Shown: positions 1 through 5,262 of the stretch, one piece after another
Layout of the letters: every line of letters starts with the position of its first letter
Position numbering within the stretch: the first letter of the stretch is position 1
Assembly: GCA_047974225.1 (NCBI GenBank)
Contig: JBKECD010000023.1
Coordinates: 1 to 6,098, forward strand
DNA length: 6,098 nt
Reading direction: 5' to 3'
Source of the DNA: JBKEDC01 sp047974225
Lineage (GTDB): Bacteria; Bacteroidota; Bacteroidia; Bacteroidales; Prolixibacteraceae
Position numbers and translations under genes: made by a program
The notes under the pieces: generated by a model
Database searches by the model: none
The model's input: only the letters and a program-made list of their open reading frames with translations
Told to the model about the DNA's origin: nothing

Positions 1-17
1 AAAATGAATTTAATGGC

Positions 18-25
18 TACTTTTG
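18..25 (+). promoter_or_regulatory. Candidate Bacteroidota -7 promoter element for the arg operon
   Basis: The bases TACTTTTG match the Bacteroidota -7 consensus TAnnTTTG at every fixed position. Transcription would start roughly at 31-34, giving a short leader of about 20 bases before the argR ATG at 53. The matching -33 element would lie at or beyond the left window edge, so only half of the promoter can be examined. No other match is evident in the operon's intergenic gaps, which fits a single transcript for all five genes. An 8-base motif can occur by chance. Confidence 0.45.
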
Positions 26-35
26 TTCAATCAAT

Positions 36-49
36 GGTATAAATATACA
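36..49 (+). promoter_or_regulatory. Candidate ArgR operator (ARG box)
   Basis: The bases GGTATAAATATACA agree with the ARG box core TGAATwwwwATTCA at 11 of 14 positions. They contain a perfect inverted repeat, GTATA and TATAC separated by AA (37-48). The site lies just downstream of the candidate -7 element and ends 3 bases before the argR ATG, where a bound repressor would block initiation. The consensus is the enterobacterial one; the Bacteroidota ArgR motif may differ. The AT-rich composition makes chance similarity plausible. A second, poorer half-site (TGAAT at 5-9) lies upstream. Confidence 0.4.
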
Positions 50-52
50 GAA

Positions 53-523
53 ATGAGCAAGAGAATAAGCCGACAGACCGCTATCCGACAGATTATTAGT
101 TCGGGGGTCATCGAAAGTCAAGATGAAATGCTAATCATGCTGAATGATGAGGGACACAACGTTACGCAAGCTACCTTGTCGCGCGACCTCAAAGCAATGA
201 AGGTGATTAAAGTGCCGCATGGCAATGCTTATCGCTATATTCTGCCCGATGCAAGCATCACCAAAGTGGCTGAGGCAAATCAAAGTGGCAATTTTATGGC
301 AGATGGCTTCCGAAGTATCGAGTTTTCAAAAAATATTGCAGTCATTAAAACTAAACCGGCGTTCGCTAGTGGCATTGCTGCCTATCTCGATGAGGCAGAG
401 GTGAAAGGCGTGCTCGGTTCGGTGGCTGGCGATGATACGGTCATCTTGGTGCTCGCTGAAGAGATAACACCCGATGAATTCAAGGCTTCGTTGATGTATG
501 CCATGCCCACTTTGGAATTATGA
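53..523 (+). CDS. argR: Arginine repressor ArgR
   Basis: Transcription regulator of the ArgR/AhrC family, which binds ARG boxes as a hexamer when arginine is present and shuts off biosynthesis. The 156-residue length is typical. Residues 1-70 form the winged helix-turn-helix; the recognition region VTQATLSRDLKAM (37-49) carries the hallmark Ser-Arg pair (43-44). Residues about 80-153 form the oligomerisation and arginine-binding domain, with the conserved GDD at 126-128 inside GSVAGDDTVILV. The ATG at 53 was chosen because MSKRISRQTAIRQII is the usual family N-terminus; the open frame extends upstream only through a TTG at 23 in AT-rich, promoter-like sequence. It is the first gene of the operon, so autoregulation is likely. 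The last two codons and the stop lie inside the first heptamer array, so the Glu-Leu C-terminus is repeat-derived. Confidence 0.95.
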   Translation: MSKRISRQTAIRQIISSGVIESQDEMLIMLNDEGHNVTQATLSRDLKAMKVIKVPHGNAYRYILPDASITKVAEANQSGNFMADGFRSIEFSKNIAVIKTKPAFASGIAAYLDEAEVKGVLGSVAGDDTVILVLAEEITPDEFKASLMYAMPTLEL

Positions 524-575
524 ATTATGAATTATGAATTGCTGGGGTGGACTTCGCACTTCGCACTTCGCACTC
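515..575 (+). repeat. Heptanucleotide tandem repeats in the argR-acyltransferase gap
   Basis: Two 7-bp arrays lie side by side. GAATTAT occurs three times (515-535) plus a partial GAATT (536-540). ACTTCGC occurs three times (551-571) plus ACTC. The first array begins inside argR and supplies its stop codon. Three bases after that stop, an ATG at 527 opens a 20-codon frame that reads through both arrays and stops at TGA 587-589, overlapping the acyltransferase start as ATGA. Whether it is translated is unknown. Similar heptamers occur at the other two long gaps of this operon. Confidence 0.9.
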
Positions 576-585
576 AAAAAAATAA

Positions 586-1200
586 ATGAAAGTTATAGTA
601 GCTGATGCGTCGCATTTGAAATATGTGTCGCTGATTAACGACACCATTGATTCCGCTTCTAAGGAGCGTGGAACTGGTATCGCTCGTCGCACCGATGAGT
701 ACATCGCTGCGAAGATTAACGAAGGAAAAGCAATTATCGCCCTCGATGACGAGAAATTTGCGGGCTTCTGTTATATCGAGTCGTGGGGGCACAACAAGTT
801 TGTGGCCAACTCGGGGCTCGTGGTGCATAAAGATTATCGAAGTCATGGACTGGCACGGATGATTAAGGCAAAGGCGTTTGAAACTTCACGCAAGAAGTAT
901 CCCGATGCGAAAATCTTCGGTCTGACCACCGGCTTGGCGGTGATGAAAATCAACCACGACCTCGGTTATCACCCCGTAACCTTTTCGGAACTCACCGATG
1001 ATGAAGCCTTTTGGCGTGGTTGCCAAAGTTGTGTGAACTATGATATTCTGCAACGCACCAACCTCACCAAGTGTCTTTGTACCGGCATGCTTTTCGACCC
1101 TGCGTGGGAGAAGAAAGCAGCCCCCACCAACTCCCCCGAGGGGGAGGGCAAGAAGCGCAGAAGCTTGCTTGATATGATTCAGAAATTAAAAAGAAAATAG
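586..1200 (+). CDS. GNAT-family acyltransferase of the arginine operon (candidate N-acylglutamate synthase)
   Basis: A 204-residue cytoplasmic protein with a GNAT (acyl-CoA dependent) fold. The acyl-CoA binding motif A is visible as NSGLVVHKDYRSHGLA (75-90), with the R-x-x-G-x-A signature at R85, G88 and A90. Beyond the core lies a four-cysteine pattern, C146-x2-C149 and C163-x-C165, which resembles a zinc-binding knuckle. The C-terminal tail (about 176-204) is very basic and includes a segment encoded by a GC-rich palindromic repeat (residues 178-188). The start ATG at 586 follows an A-rich stretch and gives the normal N-terminus of the fold. It sits between argR and argG in a Bacteroidota-type arg operon; no argA or argJ is visible. 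A GNAT at this position in Bacteroidota has, as I recall, been proposed as the missing N-acyl (N-succinyl) glutamate synthase; I infer that role here from context. The family is certain, the substrate is not. Confidence 0.85.
   Translation: MKVIVADASHLKYVSLINDTIDSASKERGTGIARRTDEYIAAKINEGKAIIALDDEKFAGFCYIESWGHNKFVANSGLVVHKDYRSHGLARMIKAKAFETSRKKYPDAKIFGLTTGLAVMKINHDLGYHPVTFSELTDDEAFWRGCQSCVNYDILQRTNLTKCLCTGMLFDPAWEKKAAPTNSPEGEGKKRRSLLDMIQKLKRK
1119..1149. repeat. GC-rich palindromic repeat inside the acyltransferase gene
   Basis: A 7-bp perfect inverted repeat, CTCCCCC (1131-1137) and GGGGGAG (1140-1146), is separated by GA. It is flanked on the left by a C-rich run from 1120 and on the right by GGGC (1146-1149). 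This has the look of the short C-rich/G-rich dispersed repeats scattered through many Bacteroidota genomes, normally between genes. Here it is in frame and encodes residues 178-188 (AAPTNSPEGEG). The palindrome is directly visible; the dispersed-repeat identity is from memory and needs a genome-wide count. Confidence 0.65.
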
Positions 1201-1270
1201 GGGGTAGCGGCTAGGGGATAGGGATTAGTGCAGGGTTGCACTTCGCACTCCGCACTTCGCACTCCATAAT
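1194..1270 (+). repeat. Degenerate heptanucleotide periodicity in the acyltransferase-argG gap
   Basis: The sequence falls into consecutive 7-base units. Five units of pattern NNNNTAG run from 1194 to 1228, and the first of them contains the TAG stop of the acyltransferase (1198-1200). One irregular unit (1229-1235) is followed by four units of pattern NNGCACT (1236-1263), three of which read TCGCACT or CCGCACT. The next unit, CCATAAT, followed by TC, contains ATAATTC, the reverse complement of the GAATTAT unit found after argR and argC. No promoter or hairpin terminator is apparent here, so read-through into argG is expected. Confidence 0.75.
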
Positions 1271-1280
1271 TCAAAAAGAA

Positions 1281-2486
1281 ATGAAAGAAAAAGTAGTTTT
1301 AGCGTATTCAGGTGGTCTCGACACCTCTTATTGCGCCATGTATCTCGCCAAGGAGATGAATTTAGAAGTTTACACCGCATTGGCAAACACCGGCGGTTTC
1401 GATGAAAATGAATTGAAAGCCATCGAGGAAAAGGCATATGAGCTTGGTTCGGCTAAGCACGTGGCTCTCGATGTAACCGACACGTACTATAATAAATGTA
1501 TCCGATATATGGTGTATGGCAATGTGCTTCGGAATAATACTTATCCGATTTCGGTGAGTTCCGAGCGTATTTTTCAAGCTATCGCCATCATTGAATATGC
1601 CAAAAAGATTGGCGCAAAATATGTGGCGCACGGTTCAACAGGTGCTGGCAACGACCAAGTGCGCTTCGACCTTACTTTCGATGTGCTTGCTCCCGATATT
1701 CAGATTCTCACCCCAACACGTGATTTGAAACTTTCTCGCCAAGAGGAAATCGACTATCTGAAACAACATGGTGTGGAGCGTGATTGGTCGCGTATGGCAT
1801 ACTCGATTAACAAAGGACTGTGGGGCACGAGCATCGGCGGAAAAGAAACGCTCACTTCCGACCAAACGCTACCCGAGTCCGCCTATCCCTCGCCTTGTGT
1901 GAAAGAGGAGGGCGACGAAGAAGATATTACGCTCGACTTTGAAAAAGGACAGTTGAAAGCCGTTAATGGTGAAACGTTTGCCAATGGTGTTGATGCTATT
2001 CGTGCGCTTGAAGCCTTGGCTTCGCCCTATGGCGTGGGGCGTGATATGCACATTGGCGATACGATTATCGGCATCAAAGGGCGTGTGGGTTTTGAAGCTG
2101 CCGCTCCGATGCTCATCATCAAAGCGCATCAAATGCTCGAAAAACACACGCTCGGCAAGTGGCAACAGTATTGGAAAGAACAGTTGGGCAATTGGTATGG
2201 CATGTTTCTGCATGAAAGTCAGTATCTCGACCCCGTGATGCGCAATATGGAAGCCTTCCTCGAAAGCACGCAAGAAACCGTTACAGGACGAGTGATTATC
2301 ACCTTGAAACCTTATCATTATGTGCTTGTGGGCATCGACTCACCTTATGATTTGATGAAATCGGGTTTTGGCGAATATGGCGAAATGAACACTGCGTGGT
2401 CGGCACAAGATGTGAAAGGTTTTACCAAAATCTTGGGCAATGCCATGAAAATTCACCAAGCAGTAAAAGCGAAAAATAATGGATAA
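1281..2486 (+). CDS. argG: Argininosuccinate synthase
   Basis: Cytoplasmic enzyme that joins citrulline and aspartate, using ATP, to form argininosuccinate, the penultimate step to arginine. The 401-residue length matches the family (about 400). The N-terminal ATP-pyrophosphatase loop is AYSGGLDTS (8-16). The substrate and ATP-binding motif HGSTGAGNDQVRFD (117-130) is present, close to the common HGCTGKGNDQVRFE form. SINKGLWGTSIGG (175-187) matches the conserved region that follows. The ATG at 1281 was chosen because MKEKVVLAYSGGLD is the normal N-terminus and an A-rich run precedes it. An in-frame TTG at 1236 would add 15 residues encoded by the heptamer repeats, so it is rejected. The 3' end overlaps argC by 8 bases, which suggests translational coupling. 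No damage is visible. Confidence 0.96.
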   Translation: MKEKVVLAYSGGLDTSYCAMYLAKEMNLEVYTALANTGGFDENELKAIEEKAYELGSAKHVALDVTDTYYNKCIRYMVYGNVLRNNTYPISVSSERIFQAIAIIEYAKKIGAKYVAHGSTGAGNDQVRFDLTFDVLAPDIQILTPTRDLKLSRQEEIDYLKQHGVERDWSRMAYSINKGLWGTSIGGKETLTSDQTLPESAYPSPCVKEEGDEEDITLDFEKGQLKAVNGETFANGVDAIRALEALASPYGVGRDMHIGDTIIGIKGRVGFEAAAPMLIIKAHQMLEKHTLGKWQQYWKEQLGNWYGMFLHESQYLDPVMRNMEAFLESTQETVTGRVIITLKPYHYVLVGIDSPYDLMKSGFGEYGEMNTAWSAQDVKGFTKILGNAMKIHQAVKAKNNG

Positions 2487-3453
2487 AATAAAAGTAGGCG
2501 TGATTGGCGGAGCTGGCTATACGGCTGGCGAGCTGTTGCGTATTCTCATCAATCACCCCAAGGCTGAAATCGCCTTTGTGCAGAGTTCGAGCAACGCAGG
2601 CAATGCCATTTCGGTGGTGCACCGTGATTTGGTGGGCGAAACGGATTTGGCATTTGTGGCTGAACCAAACTTGGCATCGGCGGATGTGCTATTCTTCTGC
2701 ATGGGACATGGCAAGTCGGTGGAATTTATGGCGAAGAACGAGCTTCCAGCATCGCTGAAAGTGATTGATTTGAGTCATGATTTCCGCTTGAAACGAGAGG
2801 GCAATGCCTTTATATATGGTCTGCCCGAATTGAACCGCGAAGAAATCAAGCAAAGTCAATATATAGCCAATCCAGGTTGTTTCGCCACAGGCATTCAGCT
2901 GGCGGTGCTTCCTTTAGCAGCGGCAGGGGTGCTGGCTGATGAGTTGCACGTGCACGCCATCACTGGTTCAACAGGGGCAGGACAAGCACCATCTTCCACC
3001 TCGCATTTCAGTTGGCGAGCAGGCAATATGTCGGTTTACAAAGCTTTCGAGCATCAGCATTTGGGTGAAATTAAGCAAAGTTTTCAGCAATTGCAGCCTT
3101 CATTTGAGCATGAAGTGAACTTCATTCCGGTGCGTGGTAATCACACGCGCGGCATCTTCGCTTCGGTCTATACGAAATTTAGCGGCACTTTGGAAGAAGC
3201 CATTCAGCTCTATGAGCAGTATTATGCAGCGCATCCGTTTGTGCATATTTCTTCGGAAAACATTGATGTGAAGCAGGTGGTGAACACCAACAAAGCTTTA
3301 CTTCACCTTGAAAAACATGGCGACAAGCTGATGATTCTCTCTGTAACCGACAATCTCTTGAAAGGAGCATCGGGTCAGGCGGTGCAGAATATGAACCTCA
3401 TGTTTGGCTTAGATGAAAAATGTGGACTGAATTTAAAACCCAATGCGTTTTGA
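2479..3453 (+). CDS. argC: N-acetyl (or N-succinyl) gamma-glutamyl-phosphate reductase
   Basis: NADPH-dependent reductase that converts N-acylglutamyl phosphate to the semialdehyde, the third step of arginine synthesis. It has 324 residues, against about 310-345 in the family. The Rossmann loop is GVIGGAGYTAGELLR (7-21). The catalytic cysteine is C134 in NPGCFATG (132-138), and GSTGAG (163-168) is also conserved. The segment VNFIPVRGNHTRGI (213-226) corresponds to the usual histidine-bearing motif, but V218 stands where I expect His; the nearest His is H222. Its ATG lies inside the argG end (ATGGATAA shared), so the two genes are probably translationally coupled. The TGA stop is immediately followed by a GAATTAT heptamer array. 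Whether the acyl group is acetyl or succinyl cannot be told from this sequence alone. Confidence 0.95.
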   Translation: MDKIKVGVIGGAGYTAGELLRILINHPKAEIAFVQSSSNAGNAISVVHRDLVGETDLAFVAEPNLASADVLFFCMGHGKSVEFMAKNELPASLKVIDLSHDFRLKREGNAFIYGLPELNREEIKQSQYIANPGCFATGIQLAVLPLAAAGVLADELHVHAITGSTGAGQAPSSTSHFSWRAGNMSVYKAFEHQHLGEIKQSFQQLQPSFEHEVNFIPVRGNHTRGIFASVYTKFSGTLEEAIQLYEQYYAAHPFVHISSENIDVKQVVNTNKALLHLEKHGDKLMILSVTDNLLKGASGQAVQNMNLMFGLDEKCGLNLKPNAF

Positions 3454-3521
3454 ATTATGAATTGGCTGAGCTATTACTTACTGCCAACTCATAACTCATA
3501 ACTCATAACTCATAACTCATA
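3452..3521 (+). repeat. Heptanucleotide repeats in the argC-argD gap
   Basis: The whole 70-base gap divides into ten 7-base units. It starts with GAATTAT (3452-3458) and GAATTGG (3459-3465), passes through three degenerate units, the third being ACTGCCA (3480-3486), and ends with five perfect copies of ACTCATA (3487-3521). The argC stop (3451-3453) overlaps the first unit, and the argD GTG lies 3 bases after the last. An ATG at 3457, three bases past the argC stop, opens a 14-codon frame ending at TAA 3499-3501. No promoter or terminator is seen. Confidence 0.92.
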
Positions 3522-3524
3522 AAA

Positions 3525-4652
3525 GTGAACTTATTCAATGTATATCCTTTGTTCGACATCACGCCTGTAAAAGCGCAAGGTGAATATGTGTGGGACAGTG
3601 AGGGCAAAAAATATCTCGACCTCTATGGAGGTCATGCGGTGATTTCCATCGGACATAGTCACCCCAAATATGTGGCGCAATTGAGCGAGCAGCTCAATCA
3701 GATTGGCTTTTACAGCAACTCGGTGCAGATTCCGCAGCAAAAACTCTTGGCAGAGCGATTGGCGGAGCTTTCGGGTTGTGCTGACTATCAGCTTTTCTTG
3801 GTGAACTCAGGTGCTGAAGCGAATGAGAATGCCATTAAAGTAGCGTCTTTCGCCACTGGGCGGAAGAAGATTCTGAGCTTCGGCAAGGCATTTCACGGTC
3901 GCACATCGGCAGCGGTGGCGGTAACCGACAACCCTAAAATTGTGTCGCCAGCCAATGAAACACCCCACGCCACGATTGTGCCGTTTGGCGATTTGGCAGC
4001 AGCGGAAGCCGAATTGAAAACGGAAGAATATGCCGCAGTCATCATCGAAGGCATTCAAGGAGTGGGGGGAGTGCGCATTCCTGAGCCATCGTTTTTGGAA
4101 GCCTTGCAAAGTCTTTGCAAGCAGCATGGCACGAAGTTGATTCTCGATGAAATTCAGTCGGGCTATGGACGAAGTGGCAAATTCTTTGCCTTTCAGCACG
4201 CCAATATTCAGCCCGACCTCATCACCATGGCGAAAGGTATGGGCAATGGATTCCCCATCGGTGGCGTGTTGATTGCTAATGATATCGAACCTTGGTTTGG
4301 CATGCTCGGCACTACTTTTGGCGGCAACTATTTGGCATGCGCCGCTGCCAATGCGGTGCTTGAAGTGATGAGCGAAGAAAGCTTAGTGAACAATGCGGCA
4401 GCGCAAGGGGCTTATCTGATGGAGGAACTAAAGAAGATTCCGCAAATCAAAGAGGTGCGTGGCTATGGCTTGATGATTGGTCTAGAGTTTGAAGGTGAAA
4501 TCAAAGCGATTCGCACTAAGTTGTTGTTTGAAGAACAAATCTTCACCGGAGTTTCGGGCGCAAACATCATTCGCCTTTTGCCACCGCTCAGCTTGAAGAA
4601 AGAGCAAGCGGATTATTTTATTGGGAAGTTGAAGAAGGTGTTGGGGGAATAG
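3525..4652 (+). CDS. argD: N-acetylornithine (or N-succinylornithine) aminotransferase
   Basis: PLP-dependent class III aminotransferase that moves an amino group from glutamate to the N-acylated semialdehyde, giving N-acylornithine. Length is 375 residues, slightly below the usual 390-400. PLP-site features are NSGAEAN (94-100), FHGRT (123-127), the cofactor-contacting aspartate D208 in LDEIQSGYGR, and the Schiff-base lysine K237 in AKGMGNGFPIGG. YGGHAVISIGHSHP (34-47) corresponds to the family's substrate-side N-terminal motif. The start is a GTG at 3525, right after the repeat array; it gives MNLFNVYPLFD, the expected N-terminus. The ATG at 3538 is out of frame and no in-frame ATG lies upstream before a stop. 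It is the last gene of the operon, with a terminator 10 bases beyond its stop. Related 4-aminobutyrate transaminases share the fold, but the context makes argD very likely. Confidence 0.94.
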   Translation: MNLFNVYPLFDITPVKAQGEYVWDSEGKKYLDLYGGHAVISIGHSHPKYVAQLSEQLNQIGFYSNSVQIPQQKLLAERLAELSGCADYQLFLVNSGAEANENAIKVASFATGRKKILSFGKAFHGRTSAAVAVTDNPKIVSPANETPHATIVPFGDLAAAEAELKTEEYAAVIIEGIQGVGGVRIPEPSFLEALQSLCKQHGTKLILDEIQSGYGRSGKFFAFQHANIQPDLITMAKGMGNGFPIGGVLIANDIEPWFGMLGTTFGGNYLACAAANAVLEVMSEESLVNNAAAQGAYLMEELKKIPQIKEVRGYGLMIGLEFEGEIKAIRTKLLFEEQIFTGVSGANIIRLLPPLSLKKEQADYFIGKLKKVLGE

Positions 4653-4662
4653 AGAATAAACA

Positions 4663-4695
4663 AAAAACGGATAGCATGATGTGCTATCCGTTTTT
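4663..4695. terminator. Bidirectional intrinsic terminator between convergent transcripts
   Basis: A 14-bp perfect stem pairs 4663-4676 with 4682-4695 around a 5-base loop (4677-4681). The core CGGATAGCA / TGCTATCCG is flanked by five A on the left and five T on the right, so it works as a stem followed by a U-tract on either strand. It lies 10 bases after the argD stop and 4 bases beyond the toxin gene stop on the opposite strand, and would insulate the two converging transcripts. Confidence 0.92.
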
Positions 4696-4699
4696 GTAT

Positions 4700-5014
4700 T
4701 TAATTTATGGGGTGGAAGTCGTTCAGTCGGTTGTTAATGTCCATTTGTTGATGCAGGATTCTGATTATTTCAACTTCGCTTTGCATGGGATTTATTTTGT
4801 AGAAAATAAAGTGCGATTTTACCCGTGTTTTCAAATATCCTTTTCTCACATAGCTGAAATCCTTTCCCGAATTTGGATTTGCAGCAATATAGTCGATTTC
4901 ATCCATTATCAAATTTAGATATCGGTCGGCTTGTTCGAGCGACCACTTTTTTAACGTGTAAAGCCAGATGTTTTCAAGATCATCTTTTGCTTCCGTAGTT
5001 ATTTTGTAGTTCAT
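4700..5014 (-). CDS. RelE/ParE-family toxin of a type II toxin-antitoxin system
   Basis: A 104-residue protein with the ParE/RelE superfamily layout: an N-terminal beta strand and helix with A9, DL (12-13), IWLYT and W24; NPNSGKDFSYVRKGY (46-60); the beta segment SHFIFYKI (67-74); and VEIIRILHQQMD (81-92), the typical C-terminal strand with an arginine (R85) and the ILHxxMD ending. The pattern is closer to ParE (gyrase poisons) than to mRNA-cutting RelE, but target assignment from sequence alone is unreliable. Its ATG overlaps the antitoxin stop as ATGA, so the two are probably translationally coupled. Length is normal and no frameshift is seen. Local GC is low (19 of 60 bases at 4801-4860, against 32 of 60 at 1801-1860 in argG), which suggests separate acquisition. 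Confidence 0.85.
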   Translation of the reverse strand: MNYKITTEAKDDLENIWLYTLKKWSLEQADRYLNLIMDEIDYIAANPNSGKDFSYVRKGYLKTRVKSHFIFYKINPMQSEVEIIRILHQQMDINNRLNDFHPIN

Positions 5015-5226
5015 TCTTCCGCAATGTGTTTTTGGTAAAGTTCTTTTCGAAAGTCTTCTCGATTGAAATGTTCGACAAAGCCAGAATTTTCCCCTTTTTG
5101 AAGTTCGTGGATTAACTCTATTTTCTTTGCTTCTTGATTAACAACCGTTGCAAATGGCAATGTCCTAATATATTCCAAGAGTTGTTTTGCTTGGAGATTA
5201 TTATCTTCAAAAATAACTGTTGTCAT
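5011..5226 (-). CDS. Cognate antitoxin of the RelE/ParE-type module
   Basis: A 71-residue acidic/basic mixed protein, directly upstream of the toxin gene and overlapping it by 4 bases. The first 29 residues (MTTVIFEDNNLQAKQLLEYI and on to about V29) resemble the short N-terminal domain seen in small Bacteroidota antitoxin-like proteins. The C-terminal part, with FNREDFRKEL at 54-63, looks like a flexible helix that could wrap the toxin. No classical ribbon-helix-helix or Phd/YefM signature is obvious to me, so the family is not named. AAAGGAA on the minus strand (5239-5233) is a plausible ribosome binding site 7 bases before the ATG. Antitoxin-first order and the overlap support its role; similarity by itself is modest evidence. 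Confidence 0.75.
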   Translation of the reverse strand: MTTVIFEDNNLQAKQLLEYIRTLPFATVVNQEAKKIELIHELQKGENSGFVEHFNREDFRKELYQKHIAEE

Positions 5227-5249
5227 GGTTTGTTCCTTTATATTTTCAA

Positions 5250-5257
5250 CAAAGATA
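5250..5257 (-). promoter_or_regulatory. Candidate -7 promoter element for the toxin-antitoxin pair
   Basis: On the minus strand the bases read TATCTTTG, matching TAnnTTTG at all fixed positions. It lies 23 bases upstream of the antitoxin ATG and 5 bases past the AraC-family gene stop, so the pair could be transcribed independently of the upstream gene. No convincing -33 TTG is seen at the expected distance. No inverted repeat that could serve as an autoregulatory operator stands out. Confidence 0.45.
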
Positions 5258-5262
5258 GATTT

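Noticed and set aside
522..540. The TATGAAT-like repeats as tandem ArgR half-sites
   Set aside because: The half-sites are direct, not inverted, repeats, and the same period-7 behaviour holds for unrelated units in the same gaps; simple repeat expansion explains it better.
515..575. Heptamer arrays as a CRISPR array or an integration site
   Set aside because: Units are 7 bp with no spacers, no cas genes or integrase are nearby, and similar arrays occur at other gaps of the same operon.
1236..1280. Upstream TTG start that would extend argG by 15 residues
   Set aside because: The extension is encoded by the heptamer repeats, and the ATG at 1281 gives the family's normal N-terminus.
1869..2318. 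149-codon open frame on the minus strand inside argG
   Set aside because: It is antisense to a strongly conserved enzyme gene, has no recognisable family and no start signals; a codon-bias shadow.
3807..4199. 130-codon open frame on the minus strand inside argD
   Set aside because: It lies opposite the PLP-binding core of argD and shows no protein-like motifs; a shadow.
4676..4918. 80-codon plus-strand frame opposite the toxin gene
   Set aside because: It begins inside the terminator hairpin and is antisense to a gene with clear ParE-type motifs.
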